A stretch of 64,000 bases of DNA from Juglans regia (taxonomy: Eukaryota > Streptophyta > Magnoliopsida > Fagales > Juglandaceae), in assembly GCF_001411555.2 (NCBI RefSeq), contig NC_049910.1, forward strand, positions 31,839,150 to 31,903,149. The letters are read 5' to 3'. Shown one piece after another: positions 11,849-21,639 of the stretch (position 1 is its first letter; each line of letters begins with the position of its first letter). The translations under genes were made by a program, and so were the position numbers. Below the pieces are notes generated by a model that did no database searches, was not told the DNA's origin, and was given only the letters and a program-made list of their open reading frames with translations.

Positions 11849-12911
11849 GGAGTGGTAATATATGACACGATCCGTGAATTTAACAAGAACACGATACAAA
11901 ATTATTGAGTTTGAGTTTGATATAAATGGGTTCAAGTCAAAACGGGTTGACCCGTTATGACATAATTTATAAACGGATCAACTCGTTTAACCCAAAATCA
12001 ACCCGCAATAACTCTTATTTCAAAATTAAATTTTTATTATTATTGGATTGTAACATTAGTATTTTTCAATATGCTTATGTTTTTATTGTTGGAATTGCAA
12101 TTCTGGACTTATACTCATATTTGTTATTGTAGGATTTGTGATATTAGTTTTACTATATGTTAAAATTACAAAAATATTGATAGTTTTTATTAGTAGGTAG
12201 TATTTTTATTTTTTTGGATATAGTGGCTACTAATATAGATTTTAACTGTTATGTAAAATTATGTTAATCAAGTTAAATGGATTTTGCGTATTAATTCAAC
12301 CCATTTACATGAAACGAGTTTGAAATAAATCATGTTGTAATGACATATTTCTTATTAATTATTAATGAGTCAAAACAAATGACACAACATGACGTGTTAT
12401 TTAAATGGGTCAGATTAAGGTTTGAAATGTTTGACCTGTTTAGCTTAAATGGGTTAGGTTCAGGTTAATTCAATTATGGACCTATGCTTATAGTTGTTAT
12501 TGTAGGGTTTGTGATATTAGTTTTACTATATGTTAAAATTAGAAAAATATTGATATTTTTTTATTAGTAAGTAATATTTTTATTTTTTTAGATATAGTGG
12601 CTACTAATATAGATTTTAACTGTTATGCAAAATTATGTTAATCAGGTTAAATGAGCTTTATGTATTAGTTCAACGCATTTACATGAAATGAGCTTAAAAT
12701 AAATCATGTTGTAATGATATATTTCTTATTAATTATTAATGAGTCAAAACGAGTGATACGACATGAAGTGTTATTTAAATGGGTTAGGTGAAAGTTTGAA
12801 AGTTTGACCTGTTTAACTTAAAGGGTTGGGTTCAGGTTAATTCATATAATCGAATGTCCATAACTTAACACGATATGAACACTACCTGCTAATAGAAATT
12901 GCCACCCTTGG
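11849..12911. mobile_element. hAT-like non-autonomous element (about 1.06 kb) with 8-10 bp target duplication
   Basis: The outer flanks share TCCTAAGTAG (11840-11849 and 12912-12921), consistent with the 8-bp duplication of hAT elements plus chance matches. The termini are inverted: GGAGTGGTAAT on the left against a right end ATTGCCACCCTTGG. The interior has no transposase. It is rich in acacgac/gacccgtt words and contains a tandem duplication of about 350 bp (12123-12470 and 12496-12843, offset 373). Sequences starting with a GGGTGGCAAT-type end and carrying acacgacccgtt words are common in plant genomes. The hAT label rests on TSD length and end sequence only. Confidence 0.65.
12123..12845 (+). 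repeat. Internal tandem duplication in the hAT-like element
   Basis: Two direct copies of about 350 bp begin with gttattgtagg and end with gttcaggttaattca. They differ at scattered positions (for example atgtaaaatt versus atgcaaaatt, caagttaaatgg versus caggttaaatga). They are old enough to have drifted but still clearly align. Confidence 0.85.
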
Positions 12912-12967
12912 TCCTAAGTAGTTTGTTTTTTGTTTTTCAAAAAAAGAGAAAAGAAAAATGATGTTTC

Positions 12968-13271
12968 GGCTTTGTTTGAATGTTGAGATGAGATAAAAAA
13001 TTTGTTAATAATAGTGAAATAATTATGTTAAGGGGTTTTATATGGATTTGGAAAATGTGAGAGAGAAAATTAGATTAAAATATTATAAAGTTAAAATATT
13101 ATTATGATATAATTTTTATTTTTGAATTTGAAAAAAATTGAATTATTTTTTGTATTTTGTTTAGAAGTTTGAAAAATGTGTTTGAGGGATATTTGAATGT
13201 TGAAATGAGATGAGATGAGATATGATAGGATCAAATGAAATGAGATGAAACCATCTCAACATCCAAACATG
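12968..13271. mobile_element. Foldback MITE of the GAGATGAGAT family (composite copy)
   Basis: It begins tttgtttgaatgttgagatgag and ends ccatctcaacatccaaacat, which are inverted relative to each other. A second start-like sequence, tttgaatgttgaaatgagatg, lies at about 13187, suggesting two nested or tandem copies. The interior has the family's tattataaagttaaaatattat core. There is no coding capacity. Confidence 0.65.
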
Positions 13272-13416
13272 TATAGTCCTAGAGTGTGCAGTTCTCACGC
13301 ATTCCTTTTGAAAAAAGTGAGTAAATATAATATCTATATAGAAAAATTATTTTCTCAATAGTGGCTTCTACTATTTTTCAAAGGGGATACGCAGAACTGC
13401 ACACTCCAAAACTATA
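13272..13416. mobile_element. 145-bp foldback MITE with about 40-bp imperfect TIRs
   Basis: The left end (tatagtcctagagtgtgcag, continuing ttctcacgcattcc) is an imperfect inverted copy of the right end, whose reverse complement reads tatagttttggagtgtgcag then ttctgcgtatcccc. The element abuts the preceding MITE directly. The superfamily is uncertain. Confidence 0.75.
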
Positions 13417-14063
13417 TATAGTAAATATCCAAAAAAATGTAACACGATCAACAATAGCGATGTCCTTGATCTTAGTTTTATCATTATTATTTTTTTAAAT
13501 CTGCTTATCATCCCTACACCACACACCACACACTACACATGATTATTTATTTTGTTTTATTTTTATTAAATTAAATGAATTCTTCTACGCATTTATATAT
13601 ACACCAAATATTTGTTAAGAGAAAAAATAAAAAAATCATATATAGTGCAGTAATAATGAATAGAGTTTTTCTTTTTTATGGTATGATATATGTAATGTTA
13701 AAAAATTATTCACGAGCTTTGGCCTTGTGTGGTTGAAGAAAAAACAAAAATGCCATCTCGAGTAGGGTATAGAATATAGGGTGGTGACGGGACCTTTGGC
13801 CCAACTTTTGTATCAAAATGATCTTTCAATTGTTAAATCTGATTTTGTCATATATGTTAAATTCACACATTTTAAGTGACAAATTCTTTTAAGTGAGTAA
13901 TATATAAAATTATTGCAATGTCGCATATATATATATATATATATATTAGTATAATACTTTTAAAAAATATAAACAATAATATGGTATGTAACGAAAGTAT
14001 ACAGAATCACTAAAGATTAATTAAATGGATGGAGAATAGTAAGTTATTAATTCTATTATTAGT

Positions 14064-14256
14064 GCTAGTTTGAATAGTGAGACGAGATAATATGAGATGA
14101 GTTAAATAATATATTTTTATAATATTATTTTTTAATATTATTATTGTTTTGATATTTGAAAAAATTAAATTATTTATTATATTTTATATGAAAATTTAAA
14201 AAAATTGTAATGATAAGATGAGATGAATTGAGAGTATTTTTGTATCCAAACATGGC
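14064..14256. mobile_element. Foldback MITE of the GAGATGAGAT family
   Basis: The left end gctagtttgaatagtgagac is inverted against the right end gtatccaaacatggcc. The interior contains the taatattattattgttttga and gaaaatttaaaaaaattgta words that also occur in the other copies. It is the cleanest copy in the window, lying about 250 bp downstream of the HSFC1 stop. Confidence 0.7.
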
Positions 14257-14461
14257 CTTATTATTATATTTAAATCTACTTATTATTCTTGCATTACACA
14301 TTACATATAAATTTTTAATTTTTTTCTTTTATTAAATATATGATGTATGGATGATTAATAAAAAAATTCAATTAATTTAGAAAGATTATAAAAAATTAAA
14401 AAATAATAATAAATATAATGTGCGGTAATAAAAAATGACGAGTGGGAAAGCTAAATTATTA

Positions 14462-14467
14462 TTTATT
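14462..14467 (-). terminator. Candidate poly(A) signal of HSFC1
   Basis: AATAAA on the minus strand, about 46 nt downstream of the HSFC1 stop codon, inside an AT-rich 3' flank. The distance fits plant near-upstream elements. Confidence 0.5.
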
Positions 14468-14512
14468 AAAACAAAGATAGAATCGAAGATAAATCTTTGG
14501 AGTAACTACAGT

Positions 14513-15613
14513 CTAAAGCTGAAAGCCACCTCCTAACAAAGAGAACGGATAAGGCGGTGGTGGACTCCCGGCCACCATTTCTGTGAAAAAGCTTACCACG
14601 CTACTGCTACCATTCCCATACCCAGAAATACTACTTTCTGGCGGCGACAACGCCGGACTATTTCCAATTCCGGTAGTAGCCGGTGACGCTGTGATAAACG
14701 GGCTGTCAATAGAGACGCAGCCAAAAGGCTCTTGTGCAGTCGGAGACTGACCCATGATAACCTCATGTCTTTGGCTCAACCAACCCAGTACTGTCGGAGT
14801 CTCCGGAGACGACTGTTCACGAAGGTTACCGATTTCAAAACCAGTCTCAGGCGACGACGAAATCAGCACTTGGGAGCCTTCCTCATCCTCATCCTCGGTC
14901 TTTATCGAAGAAGACGGCGACGACGCCGGTATGATTAACCGCCGCTTCTTCTCGCTGCTCATGATCCGCCTCGTCCGTTCTTTCTGGAGCATCATACGTG
15001 GAAGGATATCTGGGTCTTCCGCGAATACTTTCCGTAGGAACACCATCATTTGCTCAGGCCGTTTCTCCGTGGCCTCCAAGCGCTTGTTCATACCCCGAAG
15101 CTCTTCGTCCATAGCCTTCTGCTCCTCCTTCAACCTCGCTATTTCCATGACCAGTTCCTCCTCATCTAATTCTTCGTGTTTCACTTGCGTATACGAATTG
15201 ATCCGGCCGTGCTTTTTCCTCACGATGTTCCTCAACAACAGCTTCTGGCCACGAAGAAACCACTCGTTCGCGAATTCCCATCTATCGGGATCCACCTTTC
15301 TGAATCCCTGATTACAGAGAAAACACACATACATATACAACAGTTTCATCACGGTCTTGCAAATAACCAAACAAGTGACAAGTATTAGCTACCATTGTTT
15401 TTTACTCACATAGGTGTTGAGCTGACGAACGAAGCTGGAGAAGTTGCTGTGCTTGAAATACGCAGGTAAGATCTTCCGCGAGAAGTCCAACGGGTCGAGG
15501 ACGATGAAACTGTTGTTGGCTCTGCCCCAGGTGATCAGGATGTCAGTCGTCGGATCGTTGACCATGTGAAAAGTCTTCATGACGAACGGCGCGACGATGT
15601 TGTTCAATTCCAT
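14513..15613 (-). CDS. HSFC1: Class C heat shock transcription factor (HSFC1-like), two exons
   Basis: Exon 1 is 15410-15613 and exon 2 is 14513-15307, with a 102-bp intron (GTGAGT donor, ATCAG acceptor) inside the DNA-binding domain after NTY, the conserved plant HSF intron position. The spliced protein has about 332 residues, close to Arabidopsis HSFC1. Residues about 7-101 are the winged-helix DNA-binding domain ([35 protein letters not shown]). Residues about 116-165 are the HR-A/B heptad-repeat oligomerisation region with the class C signature [15 protein letters not shown] basic nuclear-import candidate, KKRR, lies near residue 187. No aromatic AHA activation motif or class B LFGV repressor tetrapeptide is apparent. 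The C-terminal [11 protein letters not shown] resembles other HSFC1 proteins. It would bind heat shock elements in the nucleus; family studies link class C to cold, drought and ABA responses. It is the only clear host gene here. Confidence 0.96.
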
Positions 15614-15722
15614 TCCATAAACAACACCGATCGAACTTTATCACTTTTTTCTTTCTTTCCTAGAGGGGGGGAGAGAGAAAGAGAGAGGGTGGGGGCCGTA
15701 GTCAGATGGGCGAGGCGGCTCT

Positions 15723-15733
15723 GTAATATATAA
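15723..15733 (-). promoter_or_regulatory. TATA-like box of HSFC1
   Basis: TTATATATTAC on the minus strand, 110 nt upstream of the HSFC1 ATG. This would give a 5' UTR of about 80 nt that includes a strongly CT-rich tract (minus strand of 15661-15694). Confidence 0.6.
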
Positions 15734-15801
15734 GGGGAGCATATACAGTAACAATGCAAACGTGGCGGTCATCGTAGACGATTCAGATATTTTGCTTTGG
15801 T

Positions 15802-15807
15802 CACGTG
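15802..15807 (-). promoter_or_regulatory. G-box / ABRE core CACGTG upstream of HSFC1
   Basis: The palindromic CACGTG lies about 190 nt upstream of the start codon, with an AACGTGG-type second ACGT core close by (about 15813-15820). Such paired ACGT cores are typical of ABA- and light-responsive promoters bound by bZIP or bHLH factors. The function here is inferred. Confidence 0.45.
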
Positions 15808-15889
15808 ATGGGACCACGTTGCGCCACCTTTTATCTTTGGATGCGGCTACAATGCAGCCCCATGTTGACCGCTGGGCGTACCGCCCAGC

Positions 15890-18788
15890 GTAACTTTTTT
15901 TTTTTTCCTTTTTTTTTTTCATATTTTTTTAATACATTTAAATATATTTAAAAAAAATAAAAAAAATATAAATACATTTAAAATCACTTCCTTAATCACT
16001 AAATTAAAAAAAAAAAAAAAGACAAGCGGTCAAATAAAGTGGACAAAGTGGGGAGGCAAACTAGTGTTTTCCTTTATCTTTTTCTTTTAATGGGCAGGGT
16101 AGAGGTCATACAGGCATTACATATTTTTCTTTGTATAAATATATATATATATTTTTTTACATTTTATTTAAGATGAAGTTTATTTTTTTATAAAGACCAG
16201 TATTAATATTGTCTATTATAAAACTTGTATAAATCATTTTTCAGTTTCCTTTCAAAATATGCTATTAAGTCCCACGTGCAAATAGGGAGCTAACTTTAGA
16301 AATTAATTAATATGACTAATTTAGGTCCAGATTGGATATAAGAAATATTTTATTTTATTATTATAACTTTCTAAAGTTTTCACATAAAATATAATAAACA
16401 ATTCAATTTTTTTAAATATCAAAATAATAATAATATTAAAAAATAATATTTTAATAATATTTTATTTAACTTTCATATCATATCACTATCCAAATGGTAT
16501 CTTAATTTAATATTATATTTTTAAAAAAATATACAAATTCATTAGTAATAACTTTTTTAATCATTTAAAAAAAAATTAAAATACACTAACGGTCAAATCC
16601 AGAAGACAAACCCAAGAAGTTCCATCCTCTTAACTATCATTTTCTCTGCGTAATATAAATTAATTTACAAATAAGCCAAATAAAAGATAACTATTGATTT
16701 TTTAATCATCAAGAAAAAATCAAAGAATTTCGTAAAACAGTGAAATCTTTACTATGGAATTGATCAACTTTATTTTTCTTTACAAAAGGTAGATAACAAA
16801 CCTATTATATATATATATATATATATGTTCTTATCTAATTGCTATGACTACAGTGATCATTTATATATAATGTGTATATGCTATTCTGAATGTGAAACTT
16901 TTGAATAGAAAAACAATAATTAGGATATTTAATTTTGTTTTGTCTTGTGATCAACAAATAGAGTATACCCCACCAGCTTATATATAGTTAATTTATTTGA
17001 AAATATCACCCATCCATGCCTCAAGACTTTATATCGATCTATAAATAAATTAATAAAACTAAAACAAGGGATTCAATTAGATAAACTTCCCAAAGGCACA
17101 TTAATTGGTCAGCCATGCATCAGACTGATCAGTGGAGAGGATAAAAGAAAGATAAATCCTTTCTCTAGCTAGGCGGTGCATTAATTAAGTGGGTTCTCCA
17201 GCGACCCCATGACTGCGACACTGATGCCATTTTCCATCTTATTTTTTATTAAAAAATAATATTTACAGTCGTGAATGTAAAAATATCGTACAGTCGCATT
17301 GAAAAAAGTAAATAAATATGAGATTTATATGAAATAAAATTAATTTTTTAATAATAGATCATATATTTTTTTAAAATAACTGCATGACGTTTATGCATTT
17401 CACGCTTGTATGTAATGGATTTAATTTAATCAAAATTTAGTTAAATTGCACAAAAATTTATTATAATAAACTTAATAAATAAACAATAATTTTAATCCAT
17501 GATTTATTCACTGACCAAAAGAGCTGATTAAATATTATTTTCACCATAAAGCAAGTGGTGAGTAACGTCACAACTAAACGCGTGATTATATATATTATTT
17601 TCACCAAAAATAACTTTATAATTTTGATCTTGAATCATCCCTATCGAGATACTCTCTTTCATTAGCTCCTCCTCTTAATATATATCATGCGGTGTTATAT
17701 ATATATTTTAGAATCAAATCAGTATATTGATGTTTTGATACCGCATCAGTTATATTCTAAATTGGTACTTTCAATTTTATCCGTTTGGATCAAGTTCGAT
17801 CTAATTTTTTCGATATATTAAGTATATAATATAGTATATATAATACTATAATATAACAGTGATAATATATTGTAATATATTATAATATATATTATAGACT
17901 ATAGTGATATATTATAATATATTATAGTATATAGTGATATAGTATTAGTATAACTATTAATACAAAAGATTATAGTGATAATCTATTGTTATTTATATAG
18001 GATTTAAAAATTTAATATTATATTAATTAGTAATTTATCATATAATACAAAATTATTTTATATATAATTATATATATTATATATTATATATAAAATAAAA
18101 ATAACATATAAAAAATATTTTATACAATATAAAAAATATATATATATATATGAACCGGTCTGGTCCGGTGTTAAAAAAAGAAAAATCGAACGGAACCAAT
18201 TTCGATCGATTTTGAAAAAAATAGAATCGGTATCGAACAGGACCGAACCTGATACCTAACCAAACCCATCAGTTCGGTCCGGTTTACCAATTCACAATTT
18301 TTGTTCACTCCAAATCATGTGGAACCAAAACTTTAAATGATAATGAGTGTGAGTAATATTATGTACAATCGTGAAATACGTAAATAATATATAATCGTTT
18401 TGAAAAAAAATTACATCTATTATTAAAAATTAATTTTATTTTTTAATATAAATATTATATTTATTCACATTTTAAAAATAATTACGCAACACTCATACTA
18501 CAAAATATAATTTATCCTTTTTCCTTTGTTATTTGGAGAGGTGTGCGTAGGTAGTCATGTTGTAACGCCTACTGCTACTTTTAGAGTGGCGTTTGGGCTG
18601 TGGGGAGCAGTCTTTTTGAATTCCATTCATTGTCTACGCGGCCTCCTAGCTATTACAGCCCTACCAAGCTGCCTTTTGATTTTCACTAATTTTACTTAAT
18701 TACTCCGAAATTATATTATATATAATTATATATAACTGTATGATCAAGATCTTGTGGTTGAATTCTCAATAAAGAATTGCATTGAACA
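15890..18788. other. AT-rich intergenic DNA with MITE remnants, no gene seen
   Basis: No protein-like frame. About 16324-16500 is a reversed copy of the GAGATGAGAT MITE family (gtccagattggatataag ... cactatccaaatgg). TA-rich microsatellites occur near 16806-16826 and 17690-18150. The segment 18150-18300 has a gaccggtctggtccggt and ccgaacc word pattern like plant repeats of degenerate CCGGTT type. Palindromic AT-rich sequence at about 18350-18520 is a further MITE candidate. Confidence 0.5.
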
Positions 18789-18793
18789 CTACG

Positions 18794-19229
18794 CGGAAGG
18801 GGCTTAATCCTCTTCCAAAGGCTCATTGGGTATTGTCGTGAACTTGGCCAGGGCATAGTCCAGTAAACTAGTGAATACAAGGCCTAACTCCATGCAAGTC
18901 TCGTCTGAATAGAGCCAGCCACTAACTGTCCGGATATTTCGAGATAAAAAGGTGATTAGCTCATTTGGAGATAAGATAAGGCTTAATATTTTAAAGGCTT
19001 GAATTTCAAATAACAGGCGGGACAGTTATCAAATATTATTTGAAGAAGTCACAAATAACTATTTATAGGGTTCATGTATGATTATGAGATCATCGGAATC
19101 TTTGGTCGGAGAAACCATATTATTATCAACTGACTTAAGCATCGGAGGTGTTCCATCGAACTCCCAAGCCTCTTTATTTTTTGGTTGTAGGTGATCGCGT
19201 GTGAGAAGCTGTGAAACACGTCTTCAACA
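18794..19229 (+). repeat. 5' LTR of gypsy element 1
   Basis: It aligns with 28947-29387 through markers such as ccatgcaagtctcg/ctgg, caggcgggacagttat, gagaaaccatattattat and the shared end gtgaaacacgtcttcaaca. It contains a taactatttatagggtt TATA-like stretch near 19050-19065. Confidence 0.9.
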
Positions 19230-19231
19230 GT

Positions 19232-19249
19232 TGGTGCCGTCTGTGGGAT
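19232..19249 (+). other. Primer-binding site of gypsy element 1
   Basis: TGGTGCCGTCTGTGGGA begins two bases after the LTR end. A TGG(C/T)GCCGTCTGTGGGA site is what I know from plant Tat elements. The first bases fit a tRNA CCA end. Confidence 0.7.
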
Positions 19250-19280
19250 TCTTTTGTCCTACAATCAGTGTACTTTTCAC

Positions 19281-19522
19281 ATGTCCACCACAACACGATC
19301 TCAGGCAACTAAAGACAGGAAGTGAAGTCGCGAAATATGGAGGGATGGCTTGCAGAAATGGATGAAGTAGTGAGAAAGTTTACTGCCAAAGTGGATTCTT
19401 TACAAAAAGAGAACGAGACCCTCAGGGCAAAGAATGGGCCGTCAGGGGAGGGCACGACACCTAGTCAGGCCGATAGGGTGGAAATGGAAGGTCATAGTGC
19501 TGGTACAGGCAAGCCGCCTTAG
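19281..19522 (+). pseudogene. gag remnant of element 1 (N-terminus only)
   Basis: Starts with an M-S-T-T-T-R-S-Q peptide, like the M-P-T-V-T-R-S-Q start of element 2 at 44773. A stop follows near 19322, then a coiled-coil stretch (VRKFTAKVDSLQKENETLRA). Shortly after, the sequence jumps directly to protease-region sequence (from about 19600), so most of the gag capsid domain has been deleted. Confidence 0.7.
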
Positions 19523-19599
19523 GACAATGAGGTGACGAAAAAGATGCATCAGAACCTGCGCAGCTTGATGGACAAGGAGGTGTACAGCGTAGAAAGACC

Positions 19600-20125
19600 T
19601 GTTAAGCAGCCTTGGGTACAATCCTCTCCCCCAATATGTTTCAACGACAATGATTGTTGAGGAGTGGTTTACTCGCACAATGACGCACTGGTAGTAACGA
19701 TGTTGGTGGCAAATTACATCACGTGGAGAATACTAATCGGTAACGAGAGTTCAACACAAATCCTATTTTGGGATGCCTTCACGAGAATGGGAATTAGTGT
19801 AAACTAGTTTCTTCTAGTGCCGACTACTTTGAAAAGGTTCATGGGAGAAGCAGTGCAACCTACGGGTCACATTGCTAGTGTCAGTTGGGACAGACCCCCA
19901 CCTCACCACTACCATGACAAATTTCTTAGTAGTGAAGACACAGTTGACGTATAACGCTATCATCGGTCGACCAACGCTGAATGCTTTGAAGGTGATCACT
20001 TCGACCTATCACCTAAGAATGAAGGTCCCAACGAAGGAGGGAGTTGGGGAAGTACGTGGCGAGCAGGTGCTCGCCCTAGAGTGCAATGTCCAGGAACTCA
20101 GGTGGGGGAGAAAGACGTGAACATA
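19600..20125 (+). pseudogene. Aspartic protease remnant of element 1
   Basis: Fragments in more than one frame resemble the Tat protease region: an ALVVTMLVANY stretch, then LIGNESSTQILFW where the family has a D-[NST]-G active site, so the catalytic aspartate is lost. FLVVKTQLTYNAIIGRPTLNALKVITSTYHLRMKVPT then follows from about 19917. Stops near 19807 and a frame change near 19870 inactivate it. Confidence 0.75.
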
Positions 20126-20439
20126 GTCGAGTCTCGAGAGGGCCCGTGGTGGCCCTCCCGCTGCCACCACCTGAAGTATTCATAACAGAGGTGGAAACAA
20201 GTGATGAAGATGCCCTAAAACAATGAGAGGCAGACGAGCCCTTGGAGCTTGTCATTTGTGACCTAGCTCAACCAAAAAACCATGTGAAAATTGGAACCAA
20301 AATAATGAAAGAAGAAAGGCAAAAACTAACATAGTTCCTCCTCGAACACAAAAACATCTTCGCATGGAGCCATAAAGACATGCCAGGAATTGACGAAGAT
20401 GAAATAGAACACTAGTTGAATGTCAGCTCGAATGCATGA

Positions 20440-21590
20440 CCTATCAAGAAAAAAAAAAGGAACTTTAGTTTCGAAAAGTACAAGGCTATTGTAGAAGAAC
20501 CGGATTGGTTGTTGGCAGTGGGGTTCATCAGGGAAACTCAATACCCTGAGTGGTTGTCGAATGTGGTTTTGGTAAGAAAATCCAACATGAAGTGGCATAT
20601 ATTTGTAGACTTCATAGACCTCAACAATGCCTGTTCAAAGAATAGCTTCCCTCTCCCTTGAATAGACTTGATAGTTGATGCCACGACAGATCATAAGGTG
20701 TTGAGCTTCATGGATACCTATTCAGGGTATAACCAAATTAAGATGGGTCTGTTTGACCAAGACAGAACGAGTTTCATAACTGATCGGGAATTGTATTGCT
20801 ACAAAGTCATGCCTTTTGGGCTGAATAATGCAGGGGAAACATACCAGAGGCTAGTAAACAAGATGCTCAAACATCAAATAGGTAGAAACATGGAGGTGTA
20901 CGTGGATGACCTCTTGGTGAAAAGCATGGAGTTCGGGTAGCACGTGGAAGATTTGAGGGAACTTTCGGTGTGTTACGCCGATACAAGATGAAGCTTAATC
21001 CAACCCGTTCGGCGTGCAGTCGGGCAAGTTTCTAGGATTTATGGTGTCAGAGAGTGGTGTCGAGGCAAATCCCAAGATGCTACGGGCAATCCTAGAGATG
21101 AAGTCACCCACGAACTTGAACAAGGTCCAAAAGTTGGCGGTGACGATAGAGGACCTTAACAGATTAGTGTCCCAATCAACAGACAAGTGTCTCACTTTTT
21201 TTCAGGTACTAAAGAAGGCCCAGGGCTGGAATTCCCTGTGTGAGGAGGTGTTCACACAACAGAAAGAATACCTAGCTCGCTCGTCATTGCTTAGCTAGGC
21301 CAAGCAGGGGGAACCCCTGTCATTGTATTTGGCCGCCACCCTAGATGTTGTATCTGCCGCTTTGTTCAAGGATGAAGGGAGAGAGCAAAAGCCTGTGTAC
21401 TACGTGAGGAAAGCATTAAGAGGAGGCAAGAAGAGGTACCTGAAGATAGAACTAATTGCTTTCGCGCTTCTTACATCTACGCAACGATTACACCCTTATT
21501 TTCAAGCCCATTCAATAAGAGTTGTTACCTCGGTCGCCCTTACAAAAGGTGCTACAAAGGCCCGACACCTCAGGGCAATTAATTAAATGC
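20440..21590 (+). pseudogene. Reverse transcriptase and RNase H remnant of element 1
   Basis: RT is recognisable from about 20460 (FSFEKYKAIVEE ... VGFIRETQYPEWLSNVVLVRK) through SYSGYNQIKM-type and VMPFGLNNAGETYQRL motifs to the catalytic EVYVDDLLVKS at about 20895-20930. The classic RNase H follows (LAATLDVVSAALFKDEG ... QKPVYYVRKALRG ... RYLKIELIAFALL, 21323-21480). In-frame stops (for example near 20660 and 20940) and frameshifts break it. RT copies genomic RNA into DNA in family members; this copy cannot. Confidence 0.88.
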
Positions 21591-21639
21591 TCCATCGAGT
21601 TGAGTGAGTACGACATCAACTATGTTCCCAAAACTATTG

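Noticed and set aside
14754..15311. 185-codon plus-strand frame opposite HSFC1 exon 2, plus shorter plus-strand frames nearby
   Set aside because: Shadow of the serine/acidic-rich HSFC1 coding strand. It has no domain, and the minus-strand gene explains the openness.
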